A stretch of 64,000 nt of DNA, from the NCBI RefSeq assembly GCF_028476545.1, contig NW_026731945.1:634513-698512 (forward strand), in the 5' to 3' direction. The DNA comes from Physella acuta. Its lineage: Eukaryota > Mollusca > Gastropoda > Physidae. The notes beneath the pieces were generated by a model. The model did no database searches. It was not told the origin of the DNA and saw only the letters and a program-made list of their open reading frames with translations. A program made the position numbers and the translations under genes. This document shows, piece after piece, positions 48,690 to 61,863 of this stretch; the stretch's first letter is position 1; the number at the start of each line of letters is the position of its first letter.

Positions 48690-48860
48690 TTCTTCTTCTT
48701 CGTTCATAATTCTAGTGTTGGAAGAGATTCTTTCCAACACAATTAAATATTACGTGTCAACTTGTTATGCAGCATAAAGGCCTTTGACTCCGATTTCAGC
48801 CTGCTTTTATTTTTTGGATTAGCTTCCATATCAAAATAACTGAATTTCTCTCTCACGATG
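48690..48860 (-). mobile_element. SINE family 2, head-truncated
   Basis: TTCTTCTTCTTCGTTCATAA, GTGTTGGAAGAGATTC, TACGTGTCAACTTG and GACTCCGATTTCAGCCTGCT match 58250-58400 in order. Confidence 0.75.
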
Positions 48861-48875
48861 AAATAATCATTTTCA

Positions 48876-49712
48876 AAAAGTACGGACCGGAGTAAGGCAG
48901 GGTTGCCTACTTTCACCATTCCTGTTCCTGCTGGCCATAGATTGGATTAAGATGTCAACAGAAAAAAACGCGAAACGGTATACAGTGGACACCGTGGAAC
49001 CAGCTGGATGACCTGGACTATGCTGAAGACCTGGCCCTTCTTTCTCACACACAACAGCAAATGCAGGATAAATCAAACAGGGTTGCTAATTTTTCTACAT
49101 GCCTGGGCCTGAACATCCACAGAGGGAAAAGTAAAGTTCTCAAAGTCAATGCATCAAGCAGCACCCCTATAACATTGGCAGGAGAAGCCATAGCAGAAGT
49201 AGATAGATTCACCTACCTTAGAAGTATTGTTGATAAGCAGGGTGGGACAGAAGCAGACATAAAAATAAGGACGGGCAAGGCAGGAGCAGTTTTCAACCAA
49301 CTAAAAAATGTTTTGGGTTCTGGAGATTTAACCCTTGGAATAAAAATCCAGATCTTCAACACACAAGTAAAACCTGTTTTACTCTATGGAGCTGAGACAT
49401 GGATAATAAATGCTATAAATAAGAAGAGAATACAATCATTTATAAACACATGCCTCAGAAAGATCCTGCGAATTCGCTGGCCTAAAACCATCAGAAATGA
49501 TGTTCTATGGCAACGGACAAATCAATTGCCAGTTGAAGTAGAAATCCTACAGATAAAATGGAAATGGATTGGCCACACACTCAGGAAGCCTGTATCCAGC
49601 ATAACAAGACAGGCCCTCACCTGGAATCCACAGGGCAGGAGGATGAGAGGCAGACCAAGAAAGACCTGGAGACGTGACCTGGAAGAAGACACCAAGAAGA
49701 TTGGATACAACA
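48876..49712 (+). mobile_element. LINE fragment: reverse transcriptase C-terminal half
   Basis: Encodes the palm-to-thumb part of a non-LTR reverse transcriptase of a type common in invertebrates (RTE/CFDP2-like is my best guess). Motif B GVRQGCLLSPFLF (48890-48928) is followed by a frame change near 48980. Then comes [15 protein letters not shown], where the catalytic [FY]ADD box reads YAED, so the enzyme would be impaired. The open frame 49061-49777 continues with [43 protein letters not shown] and [12 protein letters not shown]. There is no endonuclease domain, so it is 5'-truncated. The 3' end is also cut near 49712; the last 22 codons of the open frame are not LINE-like. Confidence 0.9.
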
Positions 49713-50130
49713 GATTATTATATTCTTATACTTTATGTACATCGTACTTCGTTATTAAAATATTAAATGGGCCTTAAGAATTAATTAAGAATACCTTTTT
49801 TCCTTTTTTTCTCTTTTTTTTTAAAAAATAAAATAAAAATAAAATGTCATACATGTTATTAAAGGTAACCATTGTAAGTATTAATTTACAGATTATAAAA
49901 TGAATACAAAAAGAGGTGGGGTCATGGAGGGTTGGGGTATGGGGGTGGGGTCATGGGGTCATTTTGTACCTTATGGACCAATGTACCGTACATATATAAG
50001 ATAATAGAAAAATAGTGTCAAATAATGTCTTTACAATGTTTGTTTGTAGGCTGTGAAAATAAAATAATACACAAAAAAGGCAACAATAGGAATCTTAATG
50101 ACAAATAATATATGATGCGAAACGACGTGG
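49713..50130. other. No gene seen
   Basis: T- and A-rich stretch, then GTGGGGTCATGG words (49915-49960). Nothing recognisable. Confidence 0.4.
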
Positions 50131-50159
50131 GGACATGGGGTCCCCCCCGAAGAGATGCC

Positions 50160-50800
50160 TGAAAAAAACTGAGCTCGATTTCTACTAGTCCAAATGGTTT
50201 GTCTATAAACGGCTACTGTCTTTGCTTTATCCTCTAAGTCCGTCCTGTCTATCTGTTTAGGGAGTTTGTTAAGCGTTATGACTATGTCAACAATGTATGT
50301 GTCTCTTTTACTGATTATGTTTTTCATTTTCTGTATAGTATGGCATTCTAAAAAGATGTGTGATTCTGTTTCTGTTGTATTTTGTCTGCAAAGTGGGCAA
50401 GAGGTGTTCCGATTTAAAGCTATCAGTGTTGTATTGTAAATGAGTCTATATGTTAAATCCCTAGCTTTTCCGAAAGGTGTCTGTTGTGTCTGTTAGGGCA
50501 AATTTTGAGCACCATTTAATTCTGTTAAAAAGGGGGGTTGAAAGTTTTAGCACTAATTTTTTAAAGATGTTTTGAAATTTGTCATGCATAAGTTTATCGT
50601 TGTTTTTAGTGACTGTAAGCATTCTTTATACCAGGTGCTGTGTTTCTGTCCAAAAAAGTGTTTTTTTTTTATTGTTTAGTTTTGTAAGTTTGTTGAGTTG
50701 GATGCCTATGTAATAGTGTGCTAGTGGGTGGAAGTGTGGTTGGGTGATTATTCTTCCGATGTGTTATTCTAAATGTGTTCATTTTACATAAGAACTTTAG
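50160..50800 (-). mobile_element. LINE fragment: C-terminal zinc-knuckle region
   Basis: Minus-strand translation gives KARDLTYRLIYNTTLIALNR, then CPLCRQNTTETESHIFLECH with the C-x2-C-x12-H-x3/4-C spacing. This is the C-terminal knuckle of L1/Tx1- or CR1-type LINEs. The upstream part (50500-50790) is frame-shifted. A scrap of the G/C-tract MITE (GAAGAGATGCCTG) abuts it at 50150. Confidence 0.65.
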
Positions 50801-51234
50801 TTACAATTAAGAAAACACCATTTCGGTTGAGTGAAATGTTGCACACAAGAGCCTAATAATTAACATTACCACAGTTTTAGTTATTTAAAAAAACGTACAT
50901 TTAATAAAGCTAAAAGTTTCAATTTAATTTTAAGCTATTTAATAATTTAAAAAAATAATTTTAAAGACAACAATATTTAAGGCAATGCAAATATAATTAA
51001 ATATATTTATTTAATAAAATGCAATAGTCCATTTAGTTTTTATATAATAGGCATTCTGTATTTTTAGCTTGCTGTAAAAAAGGGTAAATCGTTTCCCTTG
51101 AAATTTTTAAATATATATATATGGGAAGTAAACAAACTTAATTTAAAATTCAGTGTACAACTATAAAGTTTTGTCAATATTGCCATTTGTTTAAAGTTAT
51201 TATACAACGATGCAACAAATCATATTGGTATTGT
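50801..51234. other. No gene seen
   Basis: AT-rich unique sequence leading into a long AT-repeat complex. Confidence 0.4.
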
Positions 51235-51685
<451 letters not shown>

Positions 51686-51986
51686 TATATCTTACCACCC
51701 CCCACCTCCTTTATTCTGTATAACATGAGTAAAAATACCCTCTATCGCCCATAAAGACCACGCCCTCTATGGTTTCAAGTATTTAAAAATGTACTCACTC
51801 TATAGTCTTTAGGCGTATTTATAACATATCAAATGTCAAAGATGTACCTACTTAAAAAGCAATGTAATCATCAAGACGGGTAACTCTTGAATCTGATTTT
51901 GTGATAATTATTCTACGTGTGCTCTCCCCTGGTTGTTTAGAACAGAAACTTGGTTTTAAATTTAAATTCAAGCCACTACTGAGTGT
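51686..51986. other. No gene seen
   Basis: Unique-looking spacer. Confidence 0.4.
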
Positions 51987-52250
51987 CAGTGGCGTAGCTA
52001 CCGTAAGCTAGCGTAAGCAAGGCATAGGGACCCAAGTAAAAGAGGGGCACTTTTCCGTCTTTGAAAAAAAATTAATACTTTTACTTTGGAATTTTAATAT
52101 TTGTATTATAAAAATAATTTTAAAAAGAAAATGGAAATCCAGTTTCTTTTCTACTGTGGAAAGAATCAAAAATTCCAAAAAAGGCCCCCGGACTTTTGTT
52201 ACTGAACGAAGAGATGCTAGAAAGAAACAGGCTCCTGGAAAGCATTCTGC
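51987..52250. mobile_element. CAGTGGCGTAGC-type element, left end only
   Basis: Starts CAGTGGCGTAGCTACCGTAA. No matching right end is found; it merges into a scrap of the G/C-tract MITE (GAAGAGATGCTAGAAAGAAA at 52208). Confidence 0.45.
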
Positions 52251-52488
52251 CATTAAATATTTTTAATAATTTCTTTCGGAGGGCAGAGGGCAGCGCTCTG
52301 GGAATTTCCCAACAGCTTTCTTAGTACCTACAGTACAGTGTTGTAATGAAACTGATTTTGCATATTCAACATTGATCTACTAGTATCTACTTGTATTATC
52401 TGAATTTTAACTGTAAAAGTGAGTTTGTCTCTGTGGCGTGATCATAATCTAGTCTGGTTATCATTCGGTTGGGTGATGCGTCACAGTG

Positions 52489-52603
52489 GTCAGTCAAAGC
52501 TTGGGAACTGGGAGTCAATCAAAGTTTGGGAAATTGGGGGAGGGGGGCGTCATGTACAGCTAAGGAACTGGGGGGGTCAGTCAAAGTTTGGGAACTGGGG
52601 GGT
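52489..52603. repeat. Degenerate tandem repeat around GTCAGTCAAAGTTTGGGAAC
   Basis: Four imperfect units of about 24-35 bases (AAAGCTTGGGAACTGGGAG and similar), directly before the longest AT array. Confidence 0.7.
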
Positions 52604-52611
52604 AGTGAAAG

Positions 52612-53883
<1,272 letters not shown>

Positions 53884-54366
53884 GGCGGGGTCGCGAGGAG
53901 TGACACCATTAGGAGATGGGGGGGGGGGGGGGTGACACCCTCACGCAGTGGCGTAGCGAGGTCGGGTGTCACCCGGTGCGGCACTTAATGGTGTCACCCC
54001 CAGAGGCGTAGAGACCCTTCCCGGGGACAAGTTTTCGATTTGCACCCCCCTCTCAAGTTTTTCTCTATATATTTTGCTATTTTTTGCCGTGGTGTCACCC
54101 CCTAAATGGTGTCACCCGGTGCGGTCCACACCCCCCGCCCCCCCCCCCCCCCTCGCTATGCCTCTGCCCCCACGAACACTCGTATAACAATCTGTTAAAG
54201 CAATGTTTTGTCCAGTTAAGAAAACAAAATAGTTGGGAAAGAGGGGTGACACCAATCCGAAAATGCAAAATTGTAGAAAGGGGTTGGGGTGACACCCTGA
54301 ACGGTAACTATGGAGGGTTTGGGGTGACAACCTCAGTTACCGTTCACGGTGTCACCCGACCTAATG
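53884..54366. mobile_element. GTGACACCA composite element with nested 221-bp CAGTGGCGTAGCGAGG element
   Basis: The outer part has GGTGACACCAATCC and GGTGACACCCTGAACG blocks. The inner element is 53946-54166, with ends CAGTGGCGTAGCGAGG and CTCGCTATGCCTCTG, and flanks CCCTCACG and CCCCCACG matching at 7 of 8. The inner copy is the same family as 11615-11944. Confidence 0.75.
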
Positions 54367-54603
54367 ACGCCATTGAATACAATAGAAAATCTAAATAAAA
54401 TCTAACGTCTAATGTGTCCGTACTGCTTGCATATAACGAATCGCTAGCCCTTAGTCCAGCTGTAAATTCTAATCCTAACTTTCTAACCCTAACCTAACAC
54501 ACGATCATTCAAAAACTAGCATATTTTTTTCATACACACTGCTCACATGTGGAAGTCGAATTGTTAAAGTATCGATACCCACCACATTCAAATTGTGGTA
54601 CGG

Positions 54604-55089
54604 TGTGATGACGCAAGATTACGTCAGACATGTTTAGCAGATATAGGTTAGCAGAAACAGACTATAGGCCTAGTTGGTTGGGTAGAGAGGCCAATGGGCG
54701 CACAGGGCTGACCGGTCACGTGGGACGGGCAGCTGACCACTGAGGCGTGGGGCAGTAGAGCGATAGGCAGGAGTTGTTAGGTAGCGGTCAGAGACGGCCG
54801 AGAATGTAGATAGTTAGGAGATCATGATTAGCTAACGAAGGTAGAAGGTGTTAGGTTGTAGAATGTAGAGAACAGTTAGTGTTAGGATTGGTCATGGGAG
54901 TGCGTAGTAGAATCTAGTAGGTAGCATGTGGTATGAACAGTCAGTAGTAGAAGTAAATAGTACAGTGTAGATCAGTTAGGTAGAAACTTGAACATATATA
55001 TCATTTTAATAAAGAACAATTATAGTTGAACTTGAACTGTGTGTTATTGGACTCATTCGTTTCGCATCGTAAAAATCCCCACCCTCACA
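54604..55089 (+). mobile_element. Solo LTR of an LTR retrotransposon
   Basis: 486 bases beginning TGTGA and ending TCACA, with identical 5-bp flanks TACGG (54599-54603 and 55090-55094). AATAAA near 55008 lies about 80 bases from the end, as expected for an LTR. No internal region remains, consistent with LTR-LTR recombination. Family unassigned. The intact flanks and ends suggest a moderate or young age. Confidence 0.85.
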
Positions 55090-55203
55090 TACGGTTAATC
55101 CAAAAGATTAGCTGAGCTACCTGTAATTCCGGTGGAACATATTTAGAGCTGGAGTTCGAGCTTAAGGCAGTGCTTACTAAAATTGTGCAGGTTCCAAATT
55201 TAG

Positions 55204-55446
55204 GCGACGGAGTGGTCGGACGGTAGAGCATACGTCTGATAAAGAGAAAGTCTCGAGTTCGAATCCTGCGTTCGTGTCCGTAGAACTTCAGAGTCTCCCC
55301 AGGTCTGAATCTGGTGGGTACCTGACTCACGTTAGGAAAAGTAATAGCGGCTGGGCATAATGCTGACTAAACTATACTTTCATATGCCGTGGAGGTCTAT
55401 GAAACGTGAACCCTGTTTCACCTACAACATAGGCCGTACTGTTCAA
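55204..55446 (+). mobile_element. SINE family 1, near full-length
   Basis: Head GAGTGGTCGGACGGTAGAGC and GAGTTCGAATCC, body GGTGGGTACCTGACTCACGT, GGGCATAATGCTGACTAAAC, and a CACCTACAACATAGGCCGT end. Confidence 0.88.
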
Positions 55447-55563
55447 AAGATTTTATCTGTATTTATCATATTTAAAAAATGAGCTAAACAAATATTATTT
55501 CTTCCAAGGTATCGAACATGTGAATACGGCTACTAAAAAAATGCCGATTACGCGTTATGTTTA

Positions 55564-56260
55564 TTTTTACTTTCTCGTATATACGTAGTATAGAGAAAGT
55601 ATTGTAATCGTGCAAAAAAAAAAATCGAGATTTTTACAAATCTCGACGTTTTACACCTCACTGATACGGAAAAACATAATTTTGCAATCTTGTCCGTATG
55701 TCTGTGTGTGTGTGTGTCTGTCTGTCTGTCTGTCTGTCCGTGTGTAAACACGATAACTTGAGTACCGTTACAGCTAGGTTGATGAAATTTCATATATAAG
55801 TATTTTATCAAAATCGTAGATCCGTATCAACTTTTGAGCGATTTCCGACAACCGGAAGTGGTACTTTTTCTACTTTGAATTTTTCAAAAGCCTATAACTT
55901 GAGTACTATTTCAGATAGATAAATGAAATTTCACATGTAAGTAAAAGATCTAATTCTCTACCTTCTGTTAAATTTTGAGTAATTTCCGTTGACAGGAAGT
56001 AGTAATTTACGCTACTTCCGATTTCTCAAAAAACTAATGTAAATTTTAAAAGTACTAATAATATTGCGCACTATTATGCGCTTTTTTATTTCGCGTTCAC
56101 TTGGTGTGCAATTAATTTGTCTACGAGATTTTATTCTATTTTTAAAACTTTAAGTATTTAAAATGGATTAAAAATCATGTCTATAGCCCGAGTTCCCATC
56201 CCCTGTAATTTTATATAAAAATATTCGAGAAAGTTTAGGGGAGATCACTCCCGGTTTATT
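55564..56260 (+). mobile_element. ACTTTCTCG interspersed repeat, copy 3 (most complete)
   Basis: From TTTTTACTTTCTCGTATATA to GAGAAAGTTTAGGGGAGATC then CCCGGTTTATT, about 697 bases without insertion. A small hairpin (AATCGAGATTT/AAATCTCGA) sits near 55612. It contains the uninterrupted TTCACTTGGTGTG where copy 1 took its SINE. Confidence 0.8.
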
Positions 56261-56950
56261 TAGATTAGAAAGAGTACTTCGACATGTATCACTATAATTA
56301 GTCTTTGCGCTAGAGGAATATATATATTTGCTCAAGATATTGCACCGCAGTTGTTTATGAACAAACGATACACATCAATCCTCTCATGTGCATACAAATT
56401 TCCCCTTCGGGAAACCAACACAATTCCGTACTTATAACCCCAGTATTGACTCTGGTCATATTGCCTCAACAAAATAGCGCCAAGGGGATATAACACAACT
56501 TTAACATTTCATACAGTGTTTGACAAATTGCATTTCGTAGTGGTAACTTGTTTGTCTCGCGTTGCGCAGATATTGCTTGTCTCGCGTTGCGCAGATATTG
56601 CTTGTCTCGCAATGCACATAAAGTGTTTGTCCCGCCTGACAGTTGAATGACAAATGCGCCGTTTGTTGGGTTTGATAGACCGACAACAATGGTGTTGTTA
56701 TCGCATAGCCTGTGAAAATGGGATATTTTAAAACCAACACGTAACGGTTATTAATGTGATATTAAACCTTGGGAGAATCGATTTTGTTTTGCGCTAGGTT
56801 TGTTTTTAGTTGGGTAACTTTAATGTGTTTTGCTAGACATTTCAAACATTTAAAAATCTAAATTTTACATACATGTACATATTAGTGATTGTTGTCGAGT
56901 GAAGTTTATTTTTTCCGAAAATAATTATAAGGAATAGACTATTGAAATAA
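56261..56950. other. No gene; short 25-bp tandem repeat at 56548-56625
   Basis: Two full and one partial copies of CTTGTCTCGCGTTGCGCAGA TATTG. The rest is unique-looking. Confidence 0.6.
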
Positions 56951-57190
56951 TACGGCGTGCTCGGATAGTAGAGCACACTAATGCTATCACGAAAGCCTCT
57001 AGTTCGGATCCTGTGCTTGAGTCCGTAGAATATCCCTGCGTCAACTCAGCTCCGACGAGTACCTGAGTTACGTTAGCATAAGAACAAAAAATGAATGGGC
57101 GTAGTTCTGACCACACTATCCCTACACATAACGATGTCGTAGAAACAAGTGAACTCTATCTGCCCCATTCCAGGTTCGATAGGGGTAACA
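56951..57190 (+). mobile_element. SINE family 1, diverged
   Basis: Head GTGCTCGGATAGTAGAGCAC, body ACGAGTACCTGAGTTACGTT, GGGCGTAGTTCTGACCACAC, and a GTGAACTCTATCTGCCCC end. Confidence 0.8.
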
Positions 57191-57671
57191 TATTGATCAA
57201 TGCTAAAATATATATCTATAAATATCTACAGGCTGCAGTTATAGAAAACTGCAGGTTTCTGTTGAATAAATATAGCAGGTATGACGTTTTATGAGATAGG
57301 CTTACAATAAATAAGGTTTAATTCTAGTTATAATTAACTTCACTTTTTCCAAATCTGATTCTTTTTTAAAAAATAGGGATACTATATGTGGTGCCGTTTA
57401 GAAAAAAACAACAACTAAACAACGATTTTTTAGGCTCAAATTCTGTATACCTATGCTTTTATATGGTATAGTTAGTGTTTTGTTTAGATTAGTGTACAAC
57501 GTGAAGCAGTGGCGGATTAAGGAGAGGGAAAAAAAGGGGGAGAAGGGGGGGTATTAAAGGGTAACAGGTCAGACTTCGATATTTAGAGGTTTTAAATGTT
57601 TCTCTCGATTGTCATTTTTACTTTCCTACCGACTTCTTGCTTGCACTAGAAATCTTTGTTTTAACATGCAT
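57191..57671. other. No gene; element-like start at 57507
   Basis: CAGTGGCGGATTAAGGAG at 57507 resembles the ends of the CAGTGGCG families but has no partner. Remainder AT-rich. Confidence 0.35.
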
Positions 57672-57935
<264 letters not shown>

Positions 57936-58249
57936 GGTTGTGTCGCGCGTTTGGACTTCTAATAATAAAAACTCACAAGCGTTATATCAGTTGTCATCGT
58001 TTTCTTGACCTGACATTACTGAAGTTAATTCGGCGTTTATTTATTATAATAAAATGAGTTGATACCTTGATAAGAAGCGAAACAAACTAAAATTCATACG
58101 TTTTAATCAAATAATAACATAAGGGAACCGCGAGTGATCGTATACTTTCGTGATGTATACTTGCTTTATGCCGAATGCAACTTGTAACTAAGTACTTCAA
58201 AGGTTCTAAGTAGTATCTGCTCTCGCTTAAAAGAATATAAAGCATAGTC

Positions 58250-58518
58250 TTGATTTTATTTTTCTTCTTCGTTCTTAATTGTTAGTGTTGGAAGGGATCC
58301 CCTCCAACACAATTAGGAATACGTGTCAACTGGTTATGCGCCATTGAGGCCGTTGACTCCGATTTCAGCCTGCTTTTCTTTTTGTATTTGCTTTTGGAGT
58401 TGTCTCTCCTAGAAGAGTGGCTGTTCCCAGCTAACGAGCCTCAGATGGACCGAGGGTTCGAACTCGAGACTTTTCGGTTTAGCAGCCATGAGCTTTACCG
58501 ACTCGACCACGCCGATTC
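58250..58518 (-). mobile_element. SINE family 2, full-length with tRNA-like head
   Basis: On the minus strand: head GGCGTGGTCGAGTCGGTAAA and GAGTTCGAACCC, body with AGCAGGCTGAAATCGGAGTC and GGCCTCAATGGCGCATAACC, and a tail CACTAACAATTAAGAACGAA. This copy shows that the scattered GATTTCAGCCTGC repeats (26893, 48690) are a tRNA SINE distinct from family 1. Confidence 0.8.
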
Positions 58519-59036
58519 CTGATTTTTATTTTAAAACGACAGATAATATTTAAAAAGGAAATAAGGCAGTAAAACGATATTTAGCTGTTTATTGCATAAC
58601 TACCATATCATGCCTATAGGGGACTAGCGGGGAGTGAGGGAAGTGGATACCTCAAAATCGAAGCTATTCGATCTGTAGCTAGTAGTTGAAGTTCTCGAAT
58701 GTTCTCCACAGTTACTCTACGTCAGAAGTGTTAAAATTGAGAGGGGCGTCTCTTTGGGAGGGGAGGGGAGGTGGAGAGGCGCGGACGAGTGCTAGAGATG
58801 GCGCGAAAAGCTTGTACTTTATAAAATGCGAAATGCATTTTATAAACATCTATAAATTAAAAAAAAATCTTAGCACAGCAGCACCTTTTGCCGCTTAGTA
58901 CTAAATATGAAAATTGCGTAAATTGCGAAAAATGCGAAAATTGAGATTTAGCATATCTCTTTGATAAATTGATTAAAATATCCTCGGTCAAATACTCCGT
59001 AGTCAGAAATGACACTTGCTGGAGGTTTTTTTTTCT

Positions 59037-59067
<31 letters not shown>

Positions 59068-60955
59068 GTAATATTATAAATCTAGTCGCATTTGAACAGC
59101 TGTTAATTTTAAATTGGTAAATACAACTAGCTTATGATAATATCTTAAGATATTTGCGACAAATTTGCTCGTCGAATGCGTACCTGAAAATTTCTATTCA
59201 ATAGTTATCGCAATCAGTGTGTCTATAAACGATCATTTAATTGCAAATACGTGCTAAGTTTAGAAGCAAGCAAATATGTTGAAAATTATTTTAATTATTT
59301 TAATTTGCAAATTCCAATTCTTGAAACACAACAAAAGGCTTACACGTATTACTGTGATTTTAAAACTTGTCATGGGTATAGCTAGCAACAAAAAAATGGA
59401 TTACGCAAAATATAAAATTCAGATGACGGTAAAAAAACGGTACTTGAAGATAGCATTCTGTTTGTTTTTTCAATATTCGACCATAAAAATTATAATTTAT
59501 CAACTAAATATATGCAGGTATTGGTAATTTTTATGGGAAAAATATTCTTTCCTGATGTAGTTTGAAATAAACTCTTTCAATCGTTACAATCAGCCCCGCT
59601 TACAGTATAATAACAACAAGTAGCATTTTCTAAACAACATTAAGATTGAATACACTTTTTCAGGTAAACAAACCTACCCATTGAATTAAAAATATGTATA
59701 CGTAAGTCTGCATACAATTTCCATGAACAAACAATTAATATAGTAGTTACTACAATAATTGTCAGTAGGCTATAGTTAGAAGCAGTGCAATCATGCAAAA
59801 GATCTAGGGGAGATTAATAATTTGTTCTAGTTACTTCCCATTTATGTTTTTAATATTTTAAAGGGAAAAAATCTACTTTTTCCTCCGACACGCCGTTATA
59901 AATGCAATTTAATTTAGGTATAATAAACTAATACTTTTTTAGTAAAATATTATAAGTAAATATTAGTTTGGTGTAAGAATATTTAACTAATCTTAAATGT
60001 AAAGTATTTTGGTAATATAATTTTACTCTAGTTTTAACCAAAAAACATTAGCTGTATCAAATTCTTAATTTCTTAATTATTGAAAGTGTAAATTAGCAAC
60101 CATTGTGACAGTGAACATAACGTTTGGAGATTCAGCAAATCATTATAATTTTGTTTCAAAAGTGTCAAGGGAATTATTCTGTAAAACAAAATAAGACTAT
60201 TCACCTTTTTCAAGGCTGTTTACATCATTATTTAATCGCCGTGTTAAGACCCTTAGAAATCAATACTTTGTGTATTGTGATTTGCCATTTCTGATACACA
60301 CTTAAGGTCCTACTCTTGCCTGCTCATTCATACTAGAAATAAAGTCCTTATGTTTCCATTTTTTTTTTAAACCTGACGGTCTAACTCACTTTTAATATCT
60401 TCACAGACTGAAAAAAAAAAAATTCATTCTATTATCAATTCAAAATTATCCGAGAAAAATAGTAAGCACTATAAGAAAAAACATTTCTTTATTTACTTTT
60501 ATTAAACTTTCTGTGTCTGTATGTCTATCGTGCTTTGGATCGGAACTGCCGAGCAAAATTTCGACCACTTCTAACGGACCGATTCGATTCAAACTTAGCA
60601 CGTTGGTTAAGACCGACCGACGACTATGCTATCTGACAAATTTGACTTTATTAGTTTAGTTTAAGACTAAATAATAAGAATGAGAGTCTGGACTGATATG
60701 CTTGACGAAAAAAATATCCTGTTAGGTTTTCGTTAAAGAAATAAACTCAGATATACTCGTTTGTAGTAGAACGTCACCGGATAAATTTATTTTAACCCTT
60801 AAGTGAATCCCGTTGCAAACCTACAACACTCATTACTGATTAGTTATTCTAACATATAAAGAACATATAACGAGCATAAGGCATGGCGTTCAAGATAGTA
60901 CGAAGCGTGCAAATAGCTAGCTTAACTATATTATTATGTTAACTCCTTGAAATCA
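58519..60955. other. No gene seen
   Basis: AT-rich. A G-rich patch at 58740-58790, a T-run of about 30 (59038-59067), and a TCTG/ATCGGAACTGCC tract (60510-60650) resembling the middle of an interspersed repeat. No exon recognised; open frames under 85 codons have no domain. Confidence 0.45.
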
Positions 60956-60960
60956 GTATA

Positions 60961-61193
60961 CAGTGTTTCTTCCAGACTTTATTTTACGGAGGGGGGGGGG
61001 GGAGACACTTGTAATTTTCGGGGGGACGGGACTAAAATTTCCGGGGTGGAGGGGGCGGACACTGTTAAATGTATATATTTTTTTATATAAAATCCATTTC
61101 GTTCGAGGGAGGGGGCGGTAGATTTTCTTCGGGGGGCTCTCCTTCCCCCCCCCCCCCCCACACACACGAAGAGATGCCAGGAAGAAACCCTTG
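60961..61193. mobile_element. G/C-tract MITE, hAT-like, copy near 61 kb
   Basis: Left CAGTGTTTCTTCCAGAC, right CCAGGAAGAAACCCTTG, with the GGGGGCGGACACTG and GGCGGTAGATTTTC interior blocks and G/C-runs. The target duplication is not clear. Confidence 0.75.
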
Positions 61194-61254
61194 CAGTACA
61201 CGATCTGGTGCCTGCACACCTTATGACACAACCACTATCAAAAGAAATCACACA

Positions 61255-61400
61255 CTTAAGATTAACTTCTGTAGTTAGATTTAGGGTTAAGATTTACTTC
61301 TGTAGTTAGATTTAGGGTTAAGATTAACTTCTGTTGTTAGATTTAGGGTTTAGATTAACTTCTGTTGTTAGATTTAGGTTTAAGATTTACTTCGTGGTTG
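61255..61400. repeat. 31-bp tandem repeat containing TTAGGG
   Basis: About 4.5 units of TTAACTTCTGTAGTTAGATT TAGGGTTAAGA. Each contains TTAGGGTTA, the telomere-type hexamer, but the long period argues against a true telomere tract. Confidence 0.85.
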
Positions 61401-61522
61401 AAGCCTTTGCTTACAGCGATAATGCCTCTCCATATTGACAAACTTCCTTGATTTATCTTGCATTGGCATGTGAAGGGATATTATTGTTTGAAATAAGGCT
61501 AGCAGTCTTTACCTTCCCCATG

Positions 61523-61747
61523 CATTGTTTCTTCCAGACTTTTTTCTCCGGGGGGGGGGGGGGGGGTAGGGGGGCACTTGAAATTTTCGGGGGGGGGGGG
61601 GGGCAGACTAAAATGTCCGTTGGGCGGACACTGTTAAAAGTATATATTTTCTATATATAAAAATATACATTTTATTTCATTGGGGGGGGGGGGGGCGGAA
61701 CGGTAGACTTTCTTCGGGGGGGGGGGTGGCTCCTGGAAGAAACTTTG
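61523..61747. mobile_element. G/C-tract MITE, hAT-like, second copy near 61 kb
   Basis: Left CATTGTTTCTTCCAGAC, right CCTGGAAGAAACTTTG. Flanks TCCCCATG and TCCCCAAT match at 6 of 8. Several G-runs of 8-16. Confidence 0.75.
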
Positions 61748-61764
61748 TCCCCAATTACCCGACA

Positions 61765-61863
61765 GAGCTGTGTTGTCTTAAAGGACGTTCTTTCGGGCTC
61801 AGGCACGGGATCCAAACTCGAAACTCTCGGAAAAGAAGTAGACTGCTTGACCACGCCATCCCA
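61765..61863 (-). mobile_element. SINE head fragment (tRNA-like)
   Basis: On the minus strand GGGATGGCGTGGTCAAGCAG and GAGTTTGGATCC, then loss of similarity. The family (1 or 2) cannot be told. Confidence 0.6.

Noticed and set aside
49713-49777. C-terminal end of the LINE open frame
   Set aside because: Similarity to the reverse transcriptase family stops near 49712; the rest is read-through into flanking AT-rich DNA.
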